DNA from: Gammaproteobacteria bacterium
GTDB lineage: Bacteria; Pseudomonadota; Gammaproteobacteria; Pseudomonadales; Pseudomonadaceae
Assembly: GCA_903970465.1 (NCBI GenBank)
Contig: CAJCIO010000031.1
Coordinates: forward strand, 49,427 to 113,426
DNA: 64,000 bases
Reading direction: 5' to 3'
The notes under the pieces are model-generated. The model saw nothing but the letters and a program-made list of their open reading frames with translations. It did no database searches and was not told the DNA's origin. Below are positions 1 through 11,300 of the stretch, one piece after another. Position numbers and translations under genes: made by a program. How positions within the stretch are numbered: the first letter of the stretch is position 1; each line of letters begins with the position of its first letter.

Positions 1-263
1 ACTGGTACCACAAGGTCAGCCAGGCCTTCGTGGTGTTCCAGCCGGTCAAGTCGGTCGGTGTGGTCGGTGATGGCCGCCGTTACGCCTGGGTCGTGGCCCT
101 GCGTGCGGTAGAAACCATCGACTTCATGACCGCTCGCTGGGCGCATCTGCCATACGAGCTGCTGGAAACGGTGAGCGGCCGGATCATCAACGAGATCGAA
201 GGGATTTCGCGGGTGACGTATGACGTGTCGAGCAAGCCGCCTGCGACGATTGAGTGGGAATGA
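1..263 (+). CDS. guaA: GMP synthase (glutamine-hydrolysing), C-terminal end only
   Basis: Only the last 86 or so residues are present; the gene enters from the left edge, with codons in frame from base 3. GuaA converts XMP to GMP in the cytoplasm using ATP and glutamine-derived ammonia. The visible part is the C-terminal dimerisation domain, which carries the XMP-binding loop. The tail [19 protein letters not shown] is the very conserved end of bacterial GuaA. A strong terminator follows 38 bases after the stop. The family is recognised from its conserved C-terminus, and the catalytic domains lie outside the window. Confidence 0.95.
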
Positions 264-300
264 GCCTACGCCTGCGATGGGCCCTGCGCTGACTAACAGA

Positions 301-327
301 AACGCCCGCTGAGTTGCGGGCGTTTTG
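301..327 (+). terminator. Rho-independent terminator after guaA
   Basis: A perfect 9-bp stem (AACGCCCGC / GCGGGCGTT) encloses the loop TGAGTT and is followed by a short T run. It closes the guaA transcript and separates it from the toxin-antitoxin islet. Confidence 0.85.
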
Positions 328-550
328 CATTCGTCACCGCCCGAAATTGGCACATGTGTGTAAAGGCTGCTCAACACGGTCGCAGCCTCGAGGCTGAGAT
401 GCGAGGCATTTTTGGATCTATCGGTGAAACCACCAGGCCGGGTCAGGCTGGGCAAACGGCGTACGCGCAATAGGCAGCTCGGTGTATCTTGCCTCCCAGT
501 GTGCTACCGTAGGGACAGAAGATTATCGAACCGTTTGGGGTACTAAAGTC

Positions 551-721
551 ATGAGCCACAAGCTGGACACCTATGGCGTATCCATAGTAGAGAGGCCTAA
601 AGTTAAAGCCATCAAGAAGCTGGACTTGGGTGGCGACTCGGGTAAGCAGATCGTTTATTCAGAAACCAAGCTCGTTCTCAGGACTCACAAGAAGACCTTT
701 CAGAAGTTGGCTGACATGTAA
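551..721 (+). CDS. Small putative antitoxin partner of the Doc toxin
   Basis: This encodes 56 residues and its stop shares one base with the ATG of the downstream doc gene (TAATG), so the two are probably translationally coupled. The ATG at 551 has a GGGG stretch 10 bases upstream. A longer reading from 482 is possible but has no better ribosome site. The product is lysine-rich and ends in a conserved-looking segment (SGKQIVYSETKLVL, then RTHKKTFQKLADM). I do not recognise a Phd, MazE or RelB DNA-binding fold, and it is shorter than classical Phd (about 73 aa). The antitoxin role is inferred from position, size and coupling. Composition is AT-richer than the neighbouring core genes, which suggests transfer. 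Confidence 0.7.
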   Translation: MSHKLDTYGVSIVERPKVKAIKKLDLGGDSGKQIVYSETKLVLRTHKKTFQKLADM

Positions 722-1119
722 TGGAATTGATCTTCTTTCCATTTGAACGTGTTATTGAAATAAATACTCAAATCTTGACTACCGAGCCCGGCATGAAGGG
801 GATAGTGAATATCCCGACCTTGCAAGGAGCTCTGGCACGAATCGATAGTGCGATCGCTTATAATGGCCTTGACGATGTATTTGAAATTGCCGCTAAGTAC
901 ACTGCCAGCATCGCGCAAGGCCACGCACTGCCTGATGCGAACAAGCGTACCGGGCTTGCAGTCGGCTTGGAGTACCTTTCGCTCAATGATTATGAAATTA
1001 CTTTAGATAATGATTTGATAGCGGATGCCGTTAGGGATTTGGTTATCGGCGATATCAATGAGCATGATTTTGCTGATATTCTCTACTCTTGCTTCATCGC
1101 TTCTCAACACCAGGTTTAG
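721..1119 (+). CDS. doc: Death-on-curing (Doc/Fic family) toxin
   Basis: The 132-residue protein is the normal size for Doc. It carries the signature HALPDANKRTGL with His68, Asp72, Asn74, Lys75 and Arg76. The canonical form is HxFx[D/E]AN[K/R]R, and here Leu70 replaces the usual Phe. Doc of phage P1 is known to phosphorylate EF-Tu and stop translation. The same activity is expected here because the loop has the Doc-type Lys in place of the Gly of AMPylating Fic enzymes. It starts inside the stop codon of the upstream antitoxin-like gene. Codon use is AT-richer than in flanking genes (ATT, GAT and TTA codons), consistent with horizontal gain. Function is inferred from the motif. Confidence 0.9.
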   Translation: MELIFFPFERVIEINTQILTTEPGMKGIVNIPTLQGALARIDSAIAYNGLDDVFEIAAKYTASIAQGHALPDANKRTGLAVGLEYLSLNDYEITLDNDLIADAVRDLVIGDINEHDFADILYSCFIASQHQV

Positions 1120-1465
1120 CACCTGGAAGGCCTGTCAAATCCGCCAGCTCGATTAGCCGTATTCATGATTAAGCGACAGCGAAGTGTTCCAGGCTGATAC
1201 ATCATATGTAGTTGAGCTATTGGCTAAAGTTGCGCGTGGTAGTCATTAAAACTAATGCCCGCCGGTCCCGGAGCGTCAGTTACCGACTGCCATTGCTGTG
1301 AAGGATGTTGGCTTGGCCCCATGGGTAGTACTTTTGGTCCTCATGGTACTGTTCATGGGTCCTTGAAATAGGTAGGTTTTATCCTATTGATTCATATGGT
1401 CTTTCATCGTCTGTTGATAACTAAGTGGGAATGATCAGCACCTGACCCCGCTACACAGCCAACGT
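1120..1465. other. Gene-free AT-richer spacer behind the doc module
   Basis: No convincing open reading frame, tRNA or repeat is visible. The composition resembles the doc module rather than the core genes, so this is probably the rest of the same inserted islet. I see no direct repeats that would mark its ends. Confidence 0.5.
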
Positions 1466-1505
1466 AAAAGCCGAGCAAACCCGTGTGGGGTTGCTCGGCT
1501 TTTTC
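1466..1505. terminator. Bidirectional terminator-like hairpin
   Basis: A long stem AAAAGCCGAGCAA / TTGCTCGGCTTTT around an ACCC...GGGG core is flanked by an A run on the left and a T run on the right. It can stop transcription from both sides. It lies just beyond the stop of the large minus-strand toxin-like gene and is probably its terminator. Confidence 0.75.
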
Positions 1506-1550
1506 GTGTCTGGGGGCTCTGCGGTCTCGTCAGGTTCCACTCTCTCCCAG

Positions 1551-4490
1551 TCAGACCGGGATGTACGTGAGCCCATTGCTGATAAGCAACGTCACCAACT
1601 CGCCGACTCCTGCCATTCGGCGTTTGTCGATCCAGGACCATTGCGTTCGGTTGATGAAAAGATAACGGCCTTCGTGCTGGATCGGAGTGTATTGCAGGGT
1701 AAGGTCCTTGCTGCGATGGACCAGGTTCAATTGGCCTTCAACGTCCGTAAAGCAAAACGAGCCGGGCGTTGCCAATCGCTGTTCCAAAGGGCTCCGCATT
1801 CGCTGCGGCTGCTTGATCCCCACTTGCAGGCGCAGGTCGCTTTGTATGCGGCGGGCCTTGAACCCGGTTTCGACGGTGCTGAAGCCTGGATCGACGTCGA
1901 TCCGGTCGGCCAGGCCTGCCTGGATGTCTTCGACCCGCAGGCCAATGGCTCCTTCCAGCTCGCTGATACCGGCAACATTTTCATAAGTGTTGGCATGGGT
2001 GTTACCCACCAAGGCAACCCATTTGCTCGTGCCTCGCAGTGTCTGGTCGGCTTCGATGACCCTGTGCGCGAAGAAGTTCATCATCTGCTGTCGGATCGCG
2101 CCTTCAGGCTTTAGCGACCATGCCTGACGATAGCTGGCCATGCAGTCGATCGCTTGAATGCGGATGCCGTGTCGCTGTGCCGCAACCAATACCTGCATGA
2201 ACGTGTAGCGCTGGGCCGGATCAGTCCCGTGGCCCTCATCTTGGCTGATGACATAGGCTTTGAGGTCCTGCGGCATTTGCCCTGTACGGTTGAAAACATC
2301 CAGGTCGGCCTGCTGGAAATCTGTCATGAAGTGCTCCATATAGAGCACGCGTACCTGCTGTTTTTTGAACTGCTGCATGTTATCGATCAAAAAGCGTTTG
2401 CTGCCGAGCGCCGAGTGGGACTCTCCGATCACCAAACCACTGCTGTGCTCGTAGAGGCGGGTGATCATCTGATTCGGGCTGGCGTCGATGTCCAGCACGG
2501 GTATCTGCGGACGCTGTGGCAGTTTTGCGCCCTCAAAAAAGTCTTGGGCGTCGGCGGCCAGGCGGTCGCGCAGGTTTCTGTACTCGGCGTAGGCTTGCTC
2601 TAACCTGGGGTTGCTGGGGTCGAACAGGTCTCCGCTCAAGTGGGATGTCTTTTGGCCGATTGCCGCCGATTTCAACGCCTCGCGCATCGCCTTGGGGGCT
2701 TCGTAGGAGGGCAGTTCAAGTTCCGGCAATGCTGGCGTGGGTGCCGGGCGCCCCCATAGTTTGAGGCGAAAGCGTGGAGCGCCACCCTTGAGGCCTGACT
2801 CCAGAGCTTCCCAATCGCCGTGCTCATTGAGTCGTATCGGGACATTGCGATAGAACGAGTAGGGGTTCTGCGGATCGACCACCACCCAGGTGCTCAGCTC
2901 GCCCACATAGCGTACCCGATAGGGCAGGTTTTCAACCTGGGCATAGTAATCGCCCTTATGGGTATAGATCCCTTGGAATTTCCCGCTGCCGGGTTCACCT
3001 GCAAGCAACATGTTGGTTTCGAAGGGGGTCAGTAGTCGGGACGGGTTGGACGTCCTGTACGGGGCGGGCACCCAGGCCTTGAGTTCCTCCCGCGTGGCCG
3101 GCAGGGCTTCGGCGAGATCGACGGGACTCGGGGCGGGCGGCGCAGGTGGTTGACCCGTATTGGTTTCAGTGACTTCGCCCAGTTCGTCAACGACGGTGGC
3201 GGTGCCAGCCAGCGTAGCGGCATTGAACAGAGTATTGATCGAAGCAATCACTGCGCCGATAACGCCAGCGCGCCGCTCGGCAGTGGTGTGGCCATTGATG
3301 GCTTGATCAATGTTCAAACCTGTTTCCGCCAGCCCTGCACCCACCGCCGCCAGTGCAACAGGCCAGTCGACGGCAGCCATTGCCGAGGCGAATTGTCCAA
3401 AGGCTCGCAGGTAACCGATCCACAATTGTTTGCGCAAATCGGCGTTGGAGCGCAGCGAAAAATCGCTATCGTCGATCATCCGCTGGCGGGCGGCATTGCG
3501 CAGATGGGTAAAAGCATCGATCGTAATGGTCGCGTTGACTTGGTTGAGTGCGCTGTGTCGATTGCTGCCCCAGTTGTAGAACAGCAAATCGATCATGTGA
3601 TTGAGGCCGACATCATCTTTCTTTTCCGCGTGGCTCGATTGCGCGAAATGTGCCATGAAGCGCGCGCGGTCTTCGGTGGAGCGGGTGTTATGCAACACCC
3701 ACCAGTACAGCTCATCGTTACTGGCGAAGGTGTGGAGCGCCTCGACCGCGCCTGGGGTGTAGAGTACCTGGCAGCCGTCTGCCAGCTCCACTCGCAGTAT
3801 ATCGGTGGCAACATGCCCACCGATATCGAAGGTGCAGACACGTATGCCTGCTACCGGGTCAGCCTGCTGCTGCAGTTGAGTCAGGCTGGGTGGCCAGCCT
3901 TGAATGCCGGTGAGGGCCAAAGCTACTCCACGATAGCGATTGACCTTGGCATCGTCGTGTTCGTTTTCGCAGGCCCAGACCACCTTTGCCAGGAAGTTGG
4001 CCTTGGCCAGCGTGCGGAAGTTATCCGCATGTCGAGTCCAGAACTGCCCGACCTGCTGGTGAAAGTCGGCGCTGAAGTCAACGTGCCACAGGTCAGCGAG
4101 AATATCTCTCGGCGCCAGGCGCACCTCGTTCGAAGCATCGAACGAGAGGTGCTCAGGCCCGTCGCTGTAGAAACCGGTGCGGTAGCTGAGCAGATCATCG
4201 TTATCCTGATCGTTCACGTCGAAGCGTTGCATGACCAGTTGCGGCAGGGTCAGGCTTCGATAGGGCATCTCGTGGTGTACCCAGCCGCTGAACGCGCGTG
4301 GATCGCTCCTGGCGCCTTTGAAACGATGCAGGTAGACGTTGTCCGGGTCCAGGTGTCCTTGGTCATGCCGTTGCAGTATTCGAATGGCGACATCCCTGGC
4401 CATCTGGCGCATGTCCGGGCACTGCTTGACCAGTTGTCTGCCAAGGCCTTGCAGGTGTTGCTGGTCGAGCTGTTGGTTGCGCGTAAGCAT
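1551..4490 (-). CDS. Large DUF6543-class toxin with C-terminal TIKI/EreA/ChaN-like (RRSP-like) domain
   Basis: The 979-aa start at 4490 is chosen because AAGGA lies nine bases upstream; the frame stays open for 92 more codons to 4766. The N-terminal region (about 1-380) is mainly helical and resembles the DUF6543 dermonecrotic-toxin-type region common in plant-associated Pseudomonas. A hydrophobic stretch follows at about 380-440 (GVIGAVIASINTLFNAATLAG), which could insert in a membrane, then a Pro-rich linker. The C-terminal domain holds GESHS (Glu690, His692), YMEHF (Glu719) and GNTHANTYE (His832). This paired Glu/His arrangement with a downstream Glu and His is typical of the TIKI/EreA/ChaN-like superfamily. 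That superfamily includes the MARTX Ras/Rap1-specific endopeptidase domain. There is no signal peptide and no secretion apparatus nearby. The effector role and substrate are inference. Confidence 0.75.
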   Translation of the reverse strand: MLTRNQQLDQQHLQGLGRQLVKQCPDMRQMARDVAIRILQRHDQGHLDPDNVYLHRFKGARSDPRAFSGWVHHEMPYRSLTLPQLVMQRFDVNDQDNDDLLSYRTGFYSDGPEHLSFDASNEVRLAPRDILADLWHVDFSADFHQQVGQFWTRHADNFRTLAKANFLAKVVWACENEHDDAKVNRYRGVALALTGIQGWPPSLTQLQQQADPVAGIRVCTFDIGGHVATDILRVELADGCQVLYTPGAVEALHTFASNDELYWWVLHNTRSTEDRARFMAHFAQSSHAEKKDDVGLNHMIDLLFYNWGSNRHSALNQVNATITIDAFTHLRNAARQRMIDDSDFSLRSNADLRKQLWIGYLRAFGQFASAMAAVDWPVALAAVGAGLAETGLNIDQAINGHTTAERRAGVIGAVIASINTLFNAATLAGTATVVDELGEVTETNTGQPPAPPAPSPVDLAEALPATREELKAWVPAPYRTSNPSRLLTPFETNMLLAGEPGSGKFQGIYTHKGDYYAQVENLPYRVRYVGELSTWVVVDPQNPYSFYRNVPIRLNEHGDWEALESGLKGGAPRFRLKLWGRPAPTPALPELELPSYEAPKAMREALKSAAIGQKTSHLSGDLFDPSNPRLEQAYAEYRNLRDRLAADAQDFFEGAKLPQRPQIPVLDIDASPNQMITRLYEHSSGLVIGESHSALGSKRFLIDNMQQFKKQQVRVLYMEHFMTDFQQADLDVFNRTGQMPQDLKAYVISQDEGHGTDPAQRYTFMQVLVAAQRHGIRIQAIDCMASYRQAWSLKPEGAIRQQMMNFFAHRVIEADQTLRGTSKWVALVGNTHANTYENVAGISELEGAIGLRVEDIQAGLADRIDVDPGFSTVETGFKARRIQSDLRLQVGIKQPQRMRSPLEQRLATPGSFCFTDVEGQLNLVHRSKDLTLQYTPIQHEGRYLFINRTQWSWIDKRRMAGVGELVTLLISNGLTYIPV

Positions 4491-4743
4491 GGTGATCATT
4501 CCTTGATCCGTGTTGTCGAGCCTGGCGACCCGCTCGAGCGTTCTTGCGGTGCCGCGTGCCAGGGGAGGGCGGTCAGGCCCAGCATGTCGAGGCTCCACCG
4601 GCGAGGTGCGGTAAATAGCGCGATGGCGGTGTAATCCCCCCGACGCGTAGGCAGGCCGAACAGTTACCATTTGTTTCAGATGAAAATCTTTCTCAATCGG
4701 CGGTGTATCGTATGCGGCCTTCCCGCTTCGATGATTGCCAAAG

Positions 4744-6126
4744 ATGCCTGCACACCTGTCATTCACGCGTCGCCAAGTCCTCGCTGGCCTGGCCGTGGTA
4801 GGCGTGGCCGGCGCGGCGCGCTACTGGTTGGGGCGGGCCGACCCGGATGCCGGTCATGACTACGAGTTGATCGCCGCGCCCTTGGACGTGGAGTTGGTGC
4901 CCGGCCACCAGACGCCCGCCTGGGCATTCGGCCCGTCGGCGCCCGGCACTGAGCTGCGGGCGCGGCAAGGCGATTGGCTGCGCGTGCGGTTCATCAATCG
5001 GCTACCGGTCGAAACCACCATCCATTGGCACGGTATCCGCCTGCCGCTGGAAATGGACGGCGTGCCTTATGTCTCCCAGTTGCCGGTCAAACCGGGCGAA
5101 TTCTTCGACTATCGTTTCCGGGTGCCCGATGCCGGCAGCTACTGGTATCACCCCCATGTCGCCAGCAGCGAAGAGTTGGGGCGCGGCTTGATCGGGCCGC
5201 TGATCATAGAAGAGCGCGAACGTACAGGCTTTGCGTATGAGCGTACGGTGAGCCTGAAGAACTGGCACGTAGACGAGAAGGGGGCTTTCCTGCCTTTCAG
5301 CATTGCCCGCGAAGCGGCCCGTAATGGCACGCTAGGGCGTCTGTCCAGCGTCAATGGCGTGCATTTGGGCGTGGTCGACCTGCCGGCTGGCGAAGTAGTG
5401 CGGGTCCGCTTGCTGAATCTGGATAACACCGCCACTTACAGGATCAACCTCAGAGGCCAGTTCGAGGCGCGTATCTATGCGCTTGATGGCAATCCGGTAG
5501 TTCCGCGGCCGTTCACCGAGGAATACTGGCTCGGCCCGGGCATGCGCATCGACCTGGCGATTCGCGCGCCGGCGGTCGGCGAGCTGATCGCCCTGCGCGA
5601 TGGTTCGGTGCGGCTGGGGACGTTTCGCGTGGTCGCGCCGGTCGAGCATTCGGCGACCACCCGCGATTGGCCGCCCGCGTTGCCTGCCAATCCTGTGGCC
5701 GAGCCGGACCTCGCCAACGCTGAAAAACTCAACTTCAACTTCGAATGGGTTGGCTCCGTCTCGGTAGATACCGATAATGGTCGCCCGCCCAGCCTCTGGC
5801 AGATCAATGGCCAGGCCTGGGACATTACCGACAGGACCTGCGCCGATCGCCCCATCGCGCGTCTGGTCAAAGGCAACAGTTATATCCTCGAATTGAAGAA
5901 CATGACTCAGTATCAACATCCGATCCACCTGCACGGCATGACCTTCAAGGTGATCGCATCCAGTCGTCATGAGGTCATTCCGTACTTCACCGACACCTAT
6001 CTGCTGGGCCGCAACGAGCGGGCTCAGGTGGCGCTGGTGGCGGATAATCCCGGTACCTGGATGTTCCACTGCCATGTGATCGACCACATGGAAACCGGCC
6101 TGATGGCCGCGATCGAGGTGGCCTGA
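4744..6126 (+). CDS. Tat-exported multicopper oxidase (CueO/SufI/CopA-like)
   Basis: The protein is 460 aa, with a twin-arginine signal at the N terminus (TRRQVLAG followed by a hydrophobic Ala/Gly/Val stretch), so it should be exported folded to the periplasm. All four copper-ligand motifs are present: HWHG (from His94), WYHPHV, HPIHLHG and the C-terminal HCHVIDHMETGL, which carries the type 1 Cys and Met. It is therefore an intact oxidase, not a copper-free SufI relative. It should couple one-electron oxidation of a substrate to reduction of oxygen to water. The substrate (Cu(I), phenols or another metal) cannot be read from sequence. The start at 4744 is chosen over an in-frame TTG at 4735, and neither has a strong ribosome site. 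The stop overlaps tadA. Confidence 0.88.
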   Translation: MPAHLSFTRRQVLAGLAVVGVAGAARYWLGRADPDAGHDYELIAAPLDVELVPGHQTPAWAFGPSAPGTELRARQGDWLRVRFINRLPVETTIHWHGIRLPLEMDGVPYVSQLPVKPGEFFDYRFRVPDAGSYWYHPHVASSEELGRGLIGPLIIEERERTGFAYERTVSLKNWHVDEKGAFLPFSIAREAARNGTLGRLSSVNGVHLGVVDLPAGEVVRVRLLNLDNTATYRINLRGQFEARIYALDGNPVVPRPFTEEYWLGPGMRIDLAIRAPAVGELIALRDGSVRLGTFRVVAPVEHSATTRDWPPALPANPVAEPDLANAEKLNFNFEWVGSVSVDTDNGRPPSLWQINGQAWDITDRTCADRPIARLVKGNSYILELKNMTQYQHPIHLHGMTFKVIASSRHEVIPYFTDTYLLGRNERAQVALVADNPGTWMFHCHVIDHMETGLMAAIEVA

Positions 6127-6608
6127 TGCGTCAGCCCTTGATCGTCGATCGCAGCCGTGATCGGGACTTCATGCTCGAGGCTCTGGCGCTCGCGGCGCAA
6201 GGCGCGGCCATGGGCGAAGTGCCGGTAGGCGCGGTGCTGGTACAGAATGGCGAGATCGTCGGCCGCGGCTTTAATTGCCCGATCAGCGGCAGTGATCCCA
6301 GCGCCCATGCCGAGATGGTCGCGATCCGCAACGCGGCGCAATCGGTACAGAATTACCGGCTACCGGGCAGCACGCTTTACGTCACGCTGGAGCCGTGCAG
6401 TATGTGCGCGGGGCTGATCGTGCATTCGCGTATCGCGCGGGTAGTGTTTGGCGCGTTGGAGCCCAAGGCGGGGATCGTGCAAAGTCAGGGGCAATTCTTC
6501 GCTCAGGGTTTTCTCAACCACCGTGTGGTGGTCGAGGGCGGTGTCATGGCCGACGAGTGCAGCGCTATTCTCAGCGAGTTTTTCAAGGCCCGCCGCGCCA
6601 GATCTTGA
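6126..6608 (+). CDS. tadA: tRNA-specific adenosine deaminase (A34 to inosine)
   Basis: The protein is 160 aa. It deaminates the wobble adenosine of tRNA-Arg(ACG) to inosine so that one tRNA reads several codons. The zinc and proton-shuttle residues of the cytidine-deaminase fold are present: HAE (His61, Glu63) and PCSMC (Cys91, Cys94). The ATG shares one base with the stop of the oxidase gene (TGATG), so the two are probably cotranslated. The gene converges on mltF, with only about 25 bases between them and no obvious terminator. Confidence 0.95.
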   Translation: MRQPLIVDRSRDRDFMLEALALAAQGAAMGEVPVGAVLVQNGEIVGRGFNCPISGSDPSAHAEMVAIRNAAQSVQNYRLPGSTLYVTLEPCSMCAGLIVHSRIARVVFGALEPKAGIVQSQGQFFAQGFLNHRVVVEGGVMADECSAILSEFFKARRARS

Positions 6609-6633
6609 CCTGGTGCGAGTCAATCACCCCTTC

Positions 6634-8166
<1,533 letters not shown>

Positions 8167-8383
8167 TCACTGGCGAATGTTTCAGGCGTTACACACGGTG
8201 GGAGCGGCCTTGCGCGTCAGGCGGCGAAGCCATAAAAGGCATGAAAGCTCCGCGGGCAGAGACCACCCCCGCAGGTTCCGACACGCGGATTGGCGCTGCG
8301 ACACCGTTTCGGGTGCCCTGAGCAACGGTTTAGTCTAGAATGCACGGCCTCAAAGCACACCCCTTCTCGAGGCTGTCCCGAAG

Positions 8384-11300
8384 ATGTTGATCCTGCGCGG
8401 CGCTCCTGCCCTTTCTGCCTTTCGCCACGGTAAATTACTCGAGCAACTGAGCCAGAAAGTCCCTGCTGTTACTGGCCTGTATGCTGAATTTGCCCACTTC
8501 GCTGAAGTCACTGGCGAATTGACCGACGAGCAACAGCATGTCCTGGCTCGTCTGCTCAAATACGGCCCGAGCGTGCCGGTGCAGGAGCCTGCGGGGCGCC
8601 TGTTCCTGGTCATGCCGCGCTTCGGCACTATTTCGCCCTGGTCGAGCAAGGCCAGCGATATCGCCCACAATTGCGGGTTGAGCAACGTCGCGCGGCTTGA
8701 GCGCGGTATTGCCTTCTATGTAGCGGGCGAGTTCGATGCAGTCCAGGCACAGCTGGTCGCGGACGTGCTGCACGACCGCATGACCCAGATCGTGCTGGGC
8801 AGGCTTGAAGAGGCTGCCGGCCTGTTCAGCCACGCCGAGCCCAAGCCGCTGACCGCCATCGATGTGCTCGGTGGGGGTCGCGCCGCGCTCGAAGCCGCCA
8901 ACGTCTCGCTGGGCCTGGCCCTGGCAGAAGACGAAATCGACTATCTGGTAACCAGCTTCGAGGGACTGGGGCGCAACCCCCACGACATCGAATTGATGAT
9001 GTTCGCCCAGGCCAACTCCGAGCATTGCCGTCACAAGATCTTCAACGCCAGTTGGGATATCGACGGCCAGAGCCAGGAAAAAAGCCTGTTCGGCATGATC
9101 AAGAACACCTACGTGATGCACAGCGAAGGTGTCCTGTCGGCCTACAAGGACAATGCCTCGGTGATCGTCGGCAGCGTTGCCGGGCGTTTCTTCCCGAACC
9201 CTGATACCCGCCAGTACGGCGCGGTGCAGGAGCCGGTGCACATCCTGATGAAGGTCGAGACGCACAACCACCCGACCGCGATCGCCCCGTTCCCGGGCGC
9301 GTCAACCGGTTCCGGTGGCGAGATTCGCGACGAGGGCGCGACCGGTCGTGGTGCCAAACCAAAGGCCGGCCTCACCGGTTTCACCGTCTCCAACCTGAAT
9401 ATCCCGGGCTTCGAACAGCCTTGGGAAAAGGCCTACGGCAAGCCCGAGCGCATCGTCACCGCGTTGGACATCATGATCGACGGCCCGCTGGGCGGCGCCG
9501 CGTTCAACAACGAATTCGGTCGCCCGGCGCTGACGGGCTACTTCCGTACGTTCGAGCAGACCATCAAGACCCCCCACGGTGAAGAAGTCCGCGGTTATCA
9601 CAAGCCGATCATGCTGGCCGGCGGGATGGGCAACATCCGCGCCGAACACGTGCAAAAAGGCGAGATTACCGTCGGCTCCAAGCTGATCGTGCTCGGGGGG
9701 CCGGCCATGCTCATCGGCCTGGGCGGCGGCGCTGCTTCATCGATGGCGACCGGTGCCAGCTCGGCTGATCTGGACTTCGCCTCGGTACAGCGCGAAAACC
9801 CGGAAATGGAACGCCGCTGCCAAGAGGTCATCGATCGTTGCTGGCAGTTGGGCGACAAGAACCCGATCAGCTTCATCCACGATGTCGGCGCCGGTGGGCT
9901 GTCCAACGCCTTCCCGGAACTGGTCAACGACGGCGGTCGTGGCGGTCGTTTCGAGCTGCGTAACGTGCCGAACGACGAGCCAGGCATGGCGCCGCTGGAA
10001 ATCTGGAGCAACGAATCCCAAGAGCGTTACGTCATGGCCGTCGACGCGGCCGACTTCGAACGCTTCCAGGCCATTTGCGAGCGTGAGCGCTGCCCGTTCG
10101 CGGTGGTCGGCGAAGCCACTGCCGAGCCGCAACTGACCGTTACCGACAGCCATTTCGGCAACAATGCCGTGGACATGCCGCTGGAAGTCTTGCTGGGCAA
10201 GGCGCCGCGCATGCACCGCAGCGCCGTGCGCGAAGCCGAGATGGGCGATGATTTCGACCCGAGCACCCTGGACCTCGCCGACTCGGTGAGCCGCGTGCTG
10301 CATCACCCCGCCGTGGCCAGCAAGAGCTTTCTGATCACCATCGGCGACCGCACCATCACCGGTCTCGTGGCCCGTGATCAGATGGTCGGCCCTTGGCAGG
10401 TACCGGTGGCCGACGTTGCCGTGACCGCCACCAGCTTCGACGTCTATACCGGCGAAGCCATGGCCATGGGCGAGCGCACGCCGCTGGCGCTGCTGGATGC
10501 CCCGGCTTCCGGGCGCATGGCGATCGGCGAAACCCTGACCAACATCGCCGCCTCGGCGATCGGCAAGATTTCCGATATCAAACTGTCTGCCAACTGGATG
10601 TCCGCTGCTGGTCATCCGGGCGAAGACGCTCGTCTGTACGACGCGGTAAAAGCGGTCGGCATGGAACTGTGCCCTGAGCTGGGCATCACCATTCCTGTGG
10701 GCAAGGACTCCATGTCCATGAAAACCCGCTGGAGCGACGAGGGCGTCGAGAAGAGCGTCACCTCGCCGATGTCGCTGATCATCACCGGCTTCGCGCCGGT
10801 CACCGATATCCGCAAGACCCTGACCCCGCAGTTGCGCATGGACAAGGGCGAGACCGATCTGGTGCTGATCGACCTCGGTCGCGGCCAGAACCGCATGGGC
10901 GCCTCCATCCTTGCCCAGACCCACGGCAAGCTCGGTGCTCAGGCGCCGGACGTCGATGATGCCGAAGACCTCAAGGCCTTCTTCGCCGTGATCCAGGGCC
11001 TCAATGCCGACGGTCACCTGCTGGCCTACCACGACCGTTCCGACGGTGGCTTGCTGACCAGCGTGGTCGAAATGGCCTTCGCCGGTCACTGTGGCCTCAA
11101 TCTGCAACTTGATACCCTGGCCCATAACACCGCGGAAATCCCGGCCATCCTCTTCAACGAAGAGCTGGGCGCGGTGATCCAGGTTCGCCAGGATGCTACC
11201 CCGGACATCCTCGCGCAGTTCAGCGCGGCGGGCCTGGGGGGTGACTGCGTCGCGGTGATCGGTCAGCCGGTCAACAATGGCGAAGTGTTGATCAGCTTCA

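Noticed and set aside
721..1119. AMP-transferring Fic enzyme
   Set aside because: The loop has ANKRTG rather than GNGRxxR, and the length matches Doc kinases.
4491..4766. N-terminal extension of the DUF6543-type protein
   Set aside because: The extra 92 residues are Arg/Pro/His-rich, overlap the divergent oxidase start, and a good ribosome site favours the start at 4490.
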